Positions 39,964-48,139 of a stretch of 64,000 bases of DNA are shown here, in pieces (positions within the stretch are counted from its first letter, which is position 1; each line of letters begins with the position of its first letter). This stretch comes from Microbispora oryzae. Its GTDB lineage: Bacteria > Actinomycetota > Actinomycetes > Streptosporangiales > Streptosporangiaceae. The translations under genes were made by a program, and so were the position numbers. The notes below the pieces were generated by a model. It ran no database searches. It saw only the letters and a list, made by a program, of their open reading frames with translations, and was not told the origin of the DNA. The stretch is taken from the NCBI RefSeq assembly GCF_017896165.1, contig NZ_JAFCNB010000016.1:118493-182492 (forward strand), written 5' to 3'.

Positions 39964-42498
39964 ATGACTGAACGGCGACTCCCCATGACCGTGCCCGGGA
40001 AACCGTCTCTCGACGGCCTGGAAGCGGTATGGGCCGAGCGCTGGGAGGCGGAGGGCGTCTACCGGTTCGACCGGACCCGCGGCCGCGACGAGGTCTACTC
40101 GATCGACACGCCGCCGCCCACGGTGTCCGGATCCCTGCATGTCGGCCACGTCTTCTCCTACACGCACACGGACACGATCGCCCGCTACCAGCGGATGCGC
40201 GGGCGTGCCGTCTTCTACCCGATGGGCTGGGACGACAACGGGCTGCCCACCGAGCGCCGGGTGCAGAACCACTTCGGGGTCCGCTGCGACCCCTCGATGC
40301 CGTACGACCCGTCGTTCCGGCCGCCCGACCGGCCCGACGCCAAGCGGCAGGTGCCGATCTCCCGGAGGAACTTCATCGAGCTGTGCGAACGGCTCACGGC
40401 CGAGGACGAGAAGGCGTTTGAGGAGCTGTGGCGGCGGCTGGGCCTGTCGGTCGACTGGTCGATGACGTACGCGACGATCGACGCGAACGCGCGGGCCGCC
40501 TCCCAGCGGGCGTTCCTGCGCAACCTGGCCCGCGGTGAGGCGTACGTCGCCGAGGCCCCCACCCTGTGGGACGTGACGTTCCGCACGGCCGTCGCGCAGG
40601 CGGAGCTGGAGGACCGGGAGTGGCCCGGGGCGTTCCACCGGATCGGGTTCGACGCGCCCTCGGGCGAGCGGGTGTGGATCGAGACCACCCGGCCCGAGTT
40701 GATCCCGGCCTGCGTGGCGCTGGTCGCCCACCCGGACGACGAGCGCTACCGGCCGCTGTTCGGCACCACCGTGCGCACCCCTCTCTTCGGGGTGGAGGTG
40801 CCGGTCGTCGCCCACCGCCTGGCCGAGCCGGACAAGGGGTCGGGCATCGCGATGATCTGCACTTTCGGCGACGTCACCGACGTCGTCTGGTGGCGCGAGC
40901 TCGACCTGCCCACCCGTCCCGTCCTGGGCTGGGACGGCCGGCTGCTGCCGGAGCCGCCCCCGGGCGTGCCCGCCGGGCCGTACGCCGAGCTGGCCGGCCG
41001 GACCACGCACGGTGCCCGGGAGCGGATCACCGAGATGCTGCGCGAGGCCGGGCACCTGGACGGCGAGCCCCGCCCGATCCGGCGGCCGGTGAAGTTCTAC
41101 GAGAAGGGCGACCGGCCCCTGGAGATCGTCACCACCCGCCAGTGGTACATCCGCAACGGAGGCAGGGATGCCGCCCTGCGCGCCGCCCTGCTCGAACGCG
41201 GCCGGGAGCTGCGCTGGCACCCGCCACACATGCGGGTCAGGTACGAGACCTGGGTGGAGGGGCTGGCCGGTGACTGGCTCGTCTCCCGCCAGCGGTTCTT
41301 CGGCGTGCCGATCCCCGTGTGGTATCCCCTCGACTCCGAGGGAGAGCCGATCCACGACGCGCCGATCACGCCGCCGGAGTCCGCGCTGCCGGTCGACCCG
41401 TCGAGCGACGCCCCGCCCGGGTTCCCCGAGGACATGCGGGGCAAGCCGCTCGGCTTCGCGGCCGATCCCGACGTCATGGACACCTGGGCGACCTCCTCGC
41501 TCAGCCCGCAGATCGCGGGGGGCTGGGAGCGGGACGACGACCTGTTCCGGCGGGTGTTCCCCATGGACCTGCGGCCCCAGGCCCACGAGATCATCCGTAC
41601 CTGGCTGTTCTCGACCGTGGTCCGCTCCCACCTGGAGCACGGCACGCTGCCCTGGCGCAACGCCGCGATCTCGGGCTGGATCCTCGACCCCGACCGCAAG
41701 AAGATGTCGAAGAGCAAGGGCAACGTCGTCACCCCGATGGGCCTGCTGGAGGAGTACGGCTCCGACGCCGTGCGCTACTGGGCGGCAGGCGGGCGTCCCG
41801 GCACCGACACGGCCTTCGACACCGGGCAGATCAAGATCGGCCGCCGGCTGGCCATCAAGATCCTCAACGTGTCGAAGTTCGTGCTGGGCTTCGGCCTGGG
41901 GGACTCGGGGGAGGGCGTGCCAGAGGTCCTCAGGCCACTCGACCGGTCGATGCTCGCCGCGCTGCGCGCCGTCGTGGCCGAGGCCACCGAGGCCTTCGAC
42001 AGCTACGACTACGCGCGGGCGCTGGAGCGAGCCGAGCGCTTCTTCTGGGACTTCTGCGACGACTACGTGGAGCTCGTCAAGGCGCGGGCGTACGCCGGCG
42101 ACCCGTCGGCCGTGGCGGCGCTGCGCACGGCCCTGGACGTGCTGCTGCGGCTGTTCGCGCCGTTCCTGCCGTTCGTGACCGAGGAGGCGTGGTCGTGGTG
42201 GCGGCCGGGCTCGGTGCACCGGGCCGCGTGGCCCGCCGGCGAGGAGTTCGCCGCCGGTGCGGACGGCGACCCGGCCGTGCTTGAGGCCGTGTCCGGCGTG
42301 CTGCGCCGGGTGCGGCGGGCCAAGTCGGAGGCCCGCGCGTCCATGCGCGCCGAGGTCGCCCGTCTGGTCGTGACGGGCGACGAGGCCGAGCGGGTGCGGA
42401 TCGCCCAGGACGACCTGTGCGAGGCCGGGAACGTGGAGGAGTTCGTGCTGGAGCACGGTGCCGGGCCGCTGACGGTCACGGTGACGCTCGACGTGTGA
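39964..42498 (+). CDS. valS: Valyl-tRNA synthetase (compact, archaeal/eukaryote-like type)
   Basis: 844 residues from the ATG at 39964; upstream GTG codons in frame sit too close to the ribosome site, so the start is uncertain by up to 9 residues. Class I motifs: HVGH at about 59, KMSKS at about 580 (KKMSKSKGN). An editing domain occupies about 200-340 and the anticodon-binding domain is near 650-780. It lacks the long C-terminal coiled coil of the Escherichia coli enzyme. It charges tRNA-Val. It overlaps a 16-bp duplication at its stop. Confidence 0.95.
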   Translation: MTERRLPMTVPGKPSLDGLEAVWAERWEAEGVYRFDRTRGRDEVYSIDTPPPTVSGSLHVGHVFSYTHTDTIARYQRMRGRAVFYPMGWDDNGLPTERRVQNHFGVRCDPSMPYDPSFRPPDRPDAKRQVPISRRNFIELCERLTAEDEKAFEELWRRLGLSVDWSMTYATIDANARAASQRAFLRNLARGEAYVAEAPTLWDVTFRTAVAQAELEDREWPGAFHRIGFDAPSGERVWIETTRPELIPACVALVAHPDDERYRPLFGTTVRTPLFGVEVPVVAHRLAEPDKGSGIAMICTFGDVTDVVWWRELDLPTRPVLGWDGRLLPEPPPGVPAGPYAELAGRTTHGARERITEMLREAGHLDGEPRPIRRPVKFYEKGDRPLEIVTTRQWYIRNGGRDAALRAALLERGRELRWHPPHMRVRYETWVEGLAGDWLVSRQRFFGVPIPVWYPLDSEGEPIHDAPITPPESALPVDPSSDAPPGFPEDMRGKPLGFAADPDVMDTWATSSLSPQIAGGWERDDDLFRRVFPMDLRPQAHEIIRTWLFSTVVRSHLEHGTLPWRNAAISGWILDPDRKKMSKSKGNVVTPMGLLEEYGSDAVRYWAAGGRPGTDTAFDTGQIKIGRRLAIKILNVSKFVLGFGLGDSGEGVPEVLRPLDRSMLAALRAVVAEATEAFDSYDYARALERAERFFWDFCDDYVELVKARAYAGDPSAVAALRTALDVLLRLFAPFLPFVTEEAWSWWRPGSVHRAAWPAGEEFAAGADGDPAVLEAVSGVLRRVRRAKSEARASMRAEVARLVVTGDEAERVRIAQDDLCEAGNVEEFVLEHGAGPLTVTVTLDV

Positions 42499-42520
42499 TT
42501 CCGGCGACGTGTGATTCCGG
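42489..42520. repeat. 16-bp tandem duplication across the valS stop codon
   Basis: CGACGTGTGATTCCGG occurs twice in perfect tandem; the valS TGA lies inside the first copy. A recent slip duplication without effect on the protein. Confidence 0.9.
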
Positions 42521-42611
42521 GGCGGCCCTATTGGGATACGGCGTCACAGAAGGGGCAAGACCGGGGTAAGGACCGGGCGGGCGGGGGGCGAGGGTGACCG
42601 TCGAGGGTGGG

Positions 42612-42630
42612 GCAGCGGTAAAACCGCTGC
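42612..42630 (+). terminator. Hairpin after valS
   Basis: GCAGCGGT-AAA-ACCGCTGC, an 8-bp perfect stem with a 3-nt loop, about 115 bp past valS. Either a terminator or an element before the permease gene that begins 34 bp later. Confidence 0.55.
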
Positions 42631-42663
42631 GCGTTGGGAGCATCGGCATGCCAGGCTGGACGA

Positions 42664-43980
42664 GTGATCCCGTCTAACCGGCGCGAGACCGGGAACGTTC
42701 CTCCGGTCCTCGCCACTCTCGCCGCGTGGAGCTGGCGCCTGCTGCTCGTCGGCGCGATGATCTACGTCTTCGCCCTGATCGTCGGCAGGATAGCCTTCGT
42801 CGTGCTGCCGGTGGCGGTCGCGCTGCTGCTCACCGCGCTGCTCTACCCGCTGACCCGGCGGCTGCGCCACGCCGGTCTGCGTCCCGTCTACGCGACGTGG
42901 ATCACGATGCTGCTCGGCCTGGCGGTCATGGTCGGTATCGGCTTCATGATCGGCGTACGGGCCAACGACGAGTTCCCCAGACTCGTCGCGCAGATCCAGC
43001 TCACCGCGCGCAACGCGCAGAACTGGCTGCTGCACGGCCCCCTGCATCTGAAGGAGGCGCAGATCGCCGACTTCGTCGACCAGCTCAGCAGCCAGATCAA
43101 CCAGCAGCGCAGCCAGCTCACCAGCACGCTGCTGACCGGCGCCACCGCGGTCGTCGAGGTGCTCGCGTCGATCATCCTGCTGCTGTTCGTGACGTTCTTC
43201 CTGCTCAAGGACGGCGACCGCATCTGGGCCTGGCTCCTGCGGATGTTCGGGAGCGCGGCGCCGCGGGTCGACCGGGCGGGGCGGGCGGCCTGGGTCACCA
43301 TCTCCCACTACGTCTGGGGAACAGTCGCCATCGCCGCCATCCACGGAATCGTCATCGGGATCGTGCTGGCCGGCATGCGCGTGCCCCTGTGGGCGCCGCT
43401 CGCGGTGCTGATCTTCCTGGCGAGCTTCATCCCGATCGTCGGCATCTTCTTCGCGGGCGGCATCGCCACGCTCGTCACGTTCGGCTCCCAGGGCTGGGTT
43501 CTCGCGCTGATCTTCGTCGGCATCCTCGTGGTCGAGCAGCAGCTGGAGAACCACGTCCTCCAGCCGTTCATCGTCGGACGGGCCCTGGCCTTCCACCCAC
43601 TGGCGATCATCCTGATTCTGGCGGTGGGCGGCATCCTGGGGGGCATCGCCGGTGCCGCCGTGGCCGTGCCGCTGGTCGCGGTCATCTACCGGGCGCTGCC
43701 CGAGCTGCGGCGCGACCAGCCGGCGCTCCCGCCCCCCGAGGAGCATCCGGAGGAGCCGCACGAGGAGGATCGTCCCTCCGGCACGCCCTCCGAGCGGGAA
43801 GCGGCCGGACGGCGGCCCGCCGGACAGGAACCGGGCGCATCCGCATCGACCGCATCGTCCGCGGCGATCCCGGCGTCCCGGGAGGAATCGGCCGGGCCCG
43901 CGACGTCCCCGGACGACGACGGCACGGCACGCGCCGCCGGGGCCCCTGGTGAGGCCATGGTTCACCGGCCCAACGGGTAG
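42664..43980 (+). CDS. AI-2E-family permease
   Basis: 438 residues, GTG start (an earlier TTG frame start lacks a site). About eight hydrophobic segments in two groups, with the conserved long soluble loop between segments 3 and 4 (about 85-150) and the distal FIPIVGIFFAGGIA and VEQQLENHVLQPFIVG motifs of this family. Members export or import diverse small solutes; the quorum-signal label is rarely proven. The last ~80 residues are a disordered Glu/Pro-rich tail. Confidence 0.88.
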   Translation: MIPSNRRETGNVPPVLATLAAWSWRLLLVGAMIYVFALIVGRIAFVVLPVAVALLLTALLYPLTRRLRHAGLRPVYATWITMLLGLAVMVGIGFMIGVRANDEFPRLVAQIQLTARNAQNWLLHGPLHLKEAQIADFVDQLSSQINQQRSQLTSTLLTGATAVVEVLASIILLLFVTFFLLKDGDRIWAWLLRMFGSAAPRVDRAGRAAWVTISHYVWGTVAIAAIHGIVIGIVLAGMRVPLWAPLAVLIFLASFIPIVGIFFAGGIATLVTFGSQGWVLALIFVGILVVEQQLENHVLQPFIVGRALAFHPLAIILILAVGGILGGIAGAAVAVPLVAVIYRALPELRRDQPALPPPEEHPEEPHEEDRPSGTPSEREAAGRRPAGQEPGASASTASSAAIPASREESAGPATSPDDDGTARAAGAPGEAMVHRPNG

Positions 43981-44047
43981 GGTCTTGCCTCGTGAACGGG
44001 CGTAGCGTGGACAGCGGCGGCCGAACGGCGGCAGGCGAGGCGATGGC

Positions 44048-44485
44048 ATGAGTGTTGAGGTCCTGATCCACCGGCTCGACCCCGGCCTCCCGATCCCGAC
44101 GTACGCCCATCCCGGCGACGCCGGGGCCGACCTGTACGCCGTCGAGGACGTCGAACTGCAGCCCGGCGAGCGGGCCGTGGTGGGCACGGGCGTGGCCATC
44201 GCGCTGCCCGACGGGTACGCGGCGTTCGTGCACCCGCGCTCGGGCCTGGCCGCCGCGTTCGGCGTGACGCTGGTCAACGCCCCCGGCACGGTCGACGCGG
44301 GCTACCGGGGGGAGATCAGGGTCACCTTGATCAACACCGACATGAAGGAGCCGGTACGGTTCCGGCGCGGCGACCGCATCGCGCAGCTCGTCGTCCAGCG
44401 GGTGGAGAAGGCCGCCTTCCACGAGGTGGACCGGCTGCCCGGATCGGTCCGGGGAGCCAACGGATTCGGCTCGACCGGGTCCTGA
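44048..44485 (+). CDS. dut: dUTP diphosphatase
   Basis: 145 residues. The five dUTPase motifs are in order: [40 protein letters not shown] and the flexible C-terminal [10 protein letters not shown]. It hydrolyses dUTP to dUMP, keeping uracil out of DNA and feeding dTMP synthesis; active as a trimer. It is the left end of the conserved dut/DUF3710/OB/DUF3159 gene group (mycobacterial Rv2697c-Rv2693c). Confidence 0.96.
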   Translation: MSVEVLIHRLDPGLPIPTYAHPGDAGADLYAVEDVELQPGERAVVGTGVAIALPDGYAAFVHPRSGLAAAFGVTLVNAPGTVDAGYRGEIRVTLINTDMKEPVRFRRGDRIAQLVVQRVEKAAFHEVDRLPGSVRGANGFGSTGS

Positions 44486-44528
44486 ACGGCGGCCAGACGG
44501 CGGCCACTACGGCGGCCATTACGGCGAC
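44486..44528. repeat. Short tandem repeat after dut
   Basis: Three and a half imperfect copies of a 12-bp unit (ACGGCGGCCACT, one copy 11 bp) directly follow the dut stop codon. Non-coding. Confidence 0.8.
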
Positions 44529-44612
44529 CCGGAAGGGGATCCGGCCCGGGCCGCCGACGACCCGCGGCGGGGACGCCGCGGACACGCGGAAGACATGAGG
44601 AGAGTGAACGAG

Positions 44613-45329
44613 GTGTTCGGACGACGGCGACGCGCGGAGGAGGAACGGGCAACGGCCGTCTCCAAGCCGGTCTCCGGGGAGGAGTCCAGCGCTTCGGCGC
44701 GGACGACCGGCCCGTGGGACGGGCAGGACGACTATCCGGAGGGCGAGCGGGTCGACCTCGGCGGGCTCCGGCTGCCCGTCGGTCCCGGGTTCGAGATCCA
44801 GCTCAGCATGACCGGCGACCAGATCGACGGCGCGATCGTCCTGGTGGAGGAGAGCGCCCTGCAGTTGCACGCGTTCGCCGCGCCCAGGCGCAGCGGGATC
44901 TGGGACGAGGTGCGGGCCGAGCTCGCCCGTGAGGTGGCGGCCGTCGGCGGCACCGTGACCGAGCAGGACGGTCCGTTCGGCGCCGAGCTCGCGGCGCGGG
45001 TGCCCGCGCAGGGGCAGGCGTCACAGGGCGCGCAGCAGGGGCCGCAGCCGGTCCGCTACCTCGGCGTGGACGGACCCCGCTGGTTCCTGCGGGCGGTGAT
45101 CAGCGGCCGGGCGGCCGTCGACCCGTCCGCCGCGGGGATCCTGGAGGACGTGGTTCGCGGCACCGTGGTGATCCGCGGCGACGAGCCGATGCCGCCGAGG
45201 GAACCCATCCAGCTGCGGCTGCCCGCGGAGGCGCGCCAGGCGATGGAGCAGCACGCGGCCGAGCAGGCCGGCCGGCAGGACGACCTGCGGCCGTTCGAGC
45301 GGGGTCCGGAGATCAGCGAGATCCGCTGA
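44613..45329 (+). CDS. DUF3710 family protein
   Basis: 238 residues from the GTG that gives the usual family start (Met-Phe-Gly-Arg-Arg-Arg), although an ATG 18 nt earlier is open. A disordered charged head of about 60 residues precedes an alpha/beta domain with VDLGGLRLPVG, IWDEVRAELAREV and DGPRWFLRAVISG. Corresponds to Rv2696c; cytosolic, function unknown, always found beside dut in actinobacteria. Confidence 0.9.
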   Translation: MFGRRRRAEEERATAVSKPVSGEESSASARTTGPWDGQDDYPEGERVDLGGLRLPVGPGFEIQLSMTGDQIDGAIVLVEESALQLHAFAAPRRSGIWDEVRAELAREVAAVGGTVTEQDGPFGAELAARVPAQGQASQGAQQGPQPVRYLGVDGPRWFLRAVISGRAAVDPSAAGILEDVVRGTVVIRGDEPMPPREPIQLRLPAEARQAMEQHAAEQAGRQDDLRPFERGPEISEIR

Positions 45330-45504
45330 TCTGGGGACCTTCGCGGTCCGGCGGTCATTGACGGTCTCGGGGACATGTCCTGTCCGTTTCCGTCCTTCTG
45401 GCCGGAGAGCGCCTCACGTATGCTGCGGTGGGGCCGTCCCCTACGCTTGACGTCATGACCACCCGTTCGACGGGAATGTAGCGAGGAAGCCGGGTGAGCG
45501 ACCG

Positions 45505-45897
45505 ATGAGCACGCCGGAGCCTGCCAAACGCGGCGGACTGCGGGGCTTCTTCCAGCGCCTGACGACAAGCCAGGCCGAGCTGGAGGCCGCTGAGCTTCAG
45601 GAGGATCTGGGGCGGCAGGGCGCGACGCCGATCGCGCGCTGCGGGGGACGGCAGCGTTTCTGCGTGGCGGGGACGCTGCGGACCGTCACCCTGAGGCCGC
45701 GTGGAGGCGCGCCGGCCCTGGAGGCCGAGCTGTACGACGGCTCGGACGTCATCGACCTCGTCTGGCTCGGCCGCCGCAAGATCGCCGGTATTGAGCCGGG
45801 ACGCGTCGTCCGGGCCGAGGGCCTGGTGAGCGTCCAGGACGGCCGCAAGGTCATGTTCAATCCCCGCTACGAGCTGCGCCCGGCTGGTGGCCCTTGA
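45505..45897 (+). CDS. OB-fold nucleic-acid-binding protein
   Basis: 130 residues. The C-terminal ~85 residues form an OB fold: FCVAGTLRTVTLRP, LEAELYDGSDVIDLVWLGRR and GIEPGRVVRAEGLV follow its five-strand pattern. The N-terminal ~40 residues are helical and charged. This is the Rv2694c-type protein of the conserved block; ssDNA or RNA binding is the expected property. It lies 16 bp upstream of the DUF3159 gene and is probably co-transcribed. Confidence 0.88.
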   Translation: MSTPEPAKRGGLRGFFQRLTTSQAELEAAELQEDLGRQGATPIARCGGRQRFCVAGTLRTVTLRPRGGAPALEAELYDGSDVIDLVWLGRRKIAGIEPGRVVRAEGLVSVQDGRKVMFNPRYELRPAGGP

Positions 45898-45913
45898 TCC
45901 GGCAGGAGACCGA

Positions 45914-46591
45914 ATGAGCACAGCGGACATGGCGGCCTCCTCCGGGGCCCACGCGACCGTCGAGGCGGCCGTGCGCGCGCAGCTGACGAAGGCGCTGGGC
46001 GGTGGCCGGGGAGTGATCGAGGCGGCCGTGCCGACGCTCGCGTTCACCGTGGCGTGGCTCGCGTCCGACGATCTCAAGCGTTCGCTGATCGCCGGGATCG
46101 GCTCCGCGGTGGTCCTCCTGCTGATCCGGATCGCGCAGCGGACGACCCCGCAGTTCGTGCTCAACAGCCTCGTCGGCATCGGCGTGGGGGCGTTCTTCGC
46201 CACCAGGAGCGGCGCCGCCAAGGACGTCTTCCTGCCCGGCATCCTCTACAACGGCGCGTACGCGGCCGGGATGCTGCTGTCGATCGTGGTCCGCTGGCCG
46301 ATCGTGGGATTCCTGATCGGATCGGTCACCGGCGATCCGACGGCGTGGCACCGCGATTCCGGCCTGGTGCGGCTCTGCTCGCGGCTGACCTGGCTGCTCG
46401 TGCTGCCGTGCCTGCTGCGGGTCGTCGTGCAGCTCCCGCTCTACTGGGCCAACGAGGTCACCGCGCTCGGCGTCGCCAAGATCGCGCTGGGCTGGCCGCT
46501 GCAGATCGCCGGTCTCGCCGCGATGGTCTGGGTGCTCGCCCGGGGCAGGACGCCCATGCAGCCCGCGCCGCTGACCCCGCCCGGCACCTGA
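45914..46591 (+). CDS. DUF3159 membrane protein
   Basis: 225 residues from the ATG behind AGGAGA. About five membrane segments follow a 40-residue soluble head; the pattern VGIGVGAFFATRSG, GDPTAWH and RVVVQLPLYWANEV is that of DUF3159 (Rv2693c). Function unknown. Ends the + strand group; the convergent TrkA genes lie 114 bp beyond across GC-rich hairpin-prone DNA. Confidence 0.9.
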   Translation: MSTADMAASSGAHATVEAAVRAQLTKALGGGRGVIEAAVPTLAFTVAWLASDDLKRSLIAGIGSAVVLLLIRIAQRTTPQFVLNSLVGIGVGAFFATRSGAAKDVFLPGILYNGAYAAGMLLSIVVRWPIVGFLIGSVTGDPTAWHRDSGLVRLCSRLTWLLVLPCLLRVVVQLPLYWANEVTALGVAKIALGWPLQIAGLAAMVWVLARGRTPMQPAPLTPPGT

Positions 46592-46705
46592 ACCCCGGGC
46601 CCTGAACCCCGGGCACTGGCCGCCGCCCGGCCGGGACGACGTCCGGGCCGGGCGTACTTTTCTGTCGCGCCGCCGCCCAGCCCGGATCAGGCCGGATCGG
46701 GACGC

Positions 46706-47365
46706 TCAGCGCGCGGACAGCAGGCTGGACAGCTGCTGCTCGACCTCCTGGCTGGCGACGAACAGCAACTCGTCCCCGGCCTCCAGCGGGTCGTCCGCCG
46801 ACGGGACCAGGACGCGTCCCTCGCGCAGGATCGCCACCAGCGCGGCGTCCACGGGCCATGGCACCGACCCGGCGCGCTGGCCGACCACCGGCGCGTCCTC
46901 GGCGAGGGTGAGCTCCACGAGGTTGGCCTGTCCCTGGCGGAACGTCATCAGGCGCACCAGGTCGCCCACGCTCACGGCCTCCTCCACCAGCGCGGACAGC
47001 AGGCGCGGCGTGGACACCGCCACGTCGACGCCCCAGGAGTCGTTGAACAGCCACTCGTTCTTCGGATGGTTGATCCGGGCGACCACGCGCGGCACGCCGT
47101 ACTCGGTCTTGGCCAGCAGGGACACGACGAGGTTGACCTTGTCGTCCCCGGACGCGGCGATCATGACCTGGGAGCCGTTGAGTCCCGCCTCGTCGAGCGA
47201 GGAGATCTCGCAGGCGTCGGCCAGCAGCCACTCCGCCCGCGGAACGCTGTCGATCTTGATTGCCCGCGGGTCGATGTCGATGAGCAGGACCTCGTGGCCG
47301 TTCTCCAGCAGCTCCACTGCGATGGAACGGCCGACGGCGCCCGCGCCGGCGATGGTGACGCGCAT
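46706..47365 (-). CDS. TrkA-type potassium channel/transport regulatory protein (second of pair)
   Basis: 219 residues: an N-terminal RCK nucleotide-binding domain with GAGAVG near residue 7, IDIDP for the ribose and SGDDKVN, plus a C-terminal TrkA_C domain (about 140-219). Its ATG overlaps the stop of the upstream paralogue by one base (TGATG). Such proteins bind NAD(H)/ATP and gate K+ uptake. Mycobacterial counterpart: CeoC. Confidence 0.93.
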   Translation of the reverse strand: MRVTIAGAGAVGRSIAVELLENGHEVLLIDIDPRAIKIDSVPRAEWLLADACEISSLDEAGLNGSQVMIAASGDDKVNLVVSLLAKTEYGVPRVVARINHPKNEWLFNDSWGVDVAVSTPRLLSALVEEAVSVGDLVRLMTFRQGQANLVELTLAEDAPVVGQRAGSVPWPVDAALVAILREGRVLVPSADDPLEAGDELLFVASQEVEQQLSSLLSAR

Positions 47366-48033
47366 CAGTGCTCCTCGTCGACGGGTGGGGCGGCGAGCGC
47401 CTTGTTGATCCGGTCCATGTTGTTCTCGGCGGCGACCAGATGCAGGAGGTCGCCTTCCTGGATCATCGTGTCGCCCTTCGGCACCAGCGCCTCGCCCATG
47501 CGGTTGAGAAAGGCGAGCCGGGCGCCGGTGGCCTCCTCCACGGCCCTGGCCCGCGTGCCGATCCAGGCGGGATGGAACGCCACCTCGGCCAGGACCACGG
47601 TGCCGGTGGGATCCCGCCACAGCGGCTCCGCGCCCTCCGGCAGCACGCGACGGAGGATCTGGTCGGCGGTCCACCGCACGGTCGCGACCGTCGGAATCCC
47701 CAGGCGCTGGTAGACCTCGGCGCGGCGCGGGTCGTAGATGCGGGCGACGACGTTGTCGACGCCGAACATCTCCCTGGCCACCCGGGCGGAGATGATGTTG
47801 GAGTTGTCGCCGCTGCTCACGGCGACGAAGGCGGTGGCCGAGCCGATCCCGGCCTCCTCAAGCACGTCGCGGTCGAAACCGATACCCGTCACGCGACGGC
47901 CGCGGAACCCGGCCCGGAGCCGCCGAAAGGCCTGCGGATCCCGGTCGATGACGGCGACCGAGTGTCCGTTGTCCTCCAAGATGTGGGCCAGGGTCGAGCC
48001 GACCCGGCCACATCCCATGATCACAATATGCAT
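47365..48033 (-). CDS. TrkA-type potassium regulatory protein (first of pair)
   Basis: 222 residues: RCK N-domain with GCGRVG at the start, DRDPQAF, and ARIYDPRRAEVYQRLG; TrkA_C domain at about 140-222. The gene starts 107 bp from the divergent permease. Counterpart of CeoB. Together the pair probably forms the cytosolic regulatory ring for a K+ channel or the neighbouring permease. Confidence 0.93.
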   Translation of the reverse strand: MHIVIMGCGRVGSTLAHILEDNGHSVAVIDRDPQAFRRLRAGFRGRRVTGIGFDRDVLEEAGIGSATAFVAVSSGDNSNIISARVAREMFGVDNVVARIYDPRRAEVYQRLGIPTVATVRWTADQILRRVLPEGAEPLWRDPTGTVVLAEVAFHPAWIGTRARAVEEATGARLAFLNRMGEALVPKGDTMIQEGDLLHLVAAENNMDRINKALAAPPVDEEH

Positions 48034-48139
48034 GTTTCCCCGCCGTACGTTTGGGCGGACTCCTAACGGAGACAGTATGTCGCGCTTGCCCAGCACCGCG
48101 TGAGCCGGGCGGCGCGGGAGACGACTAGGCTCAGCAGAC

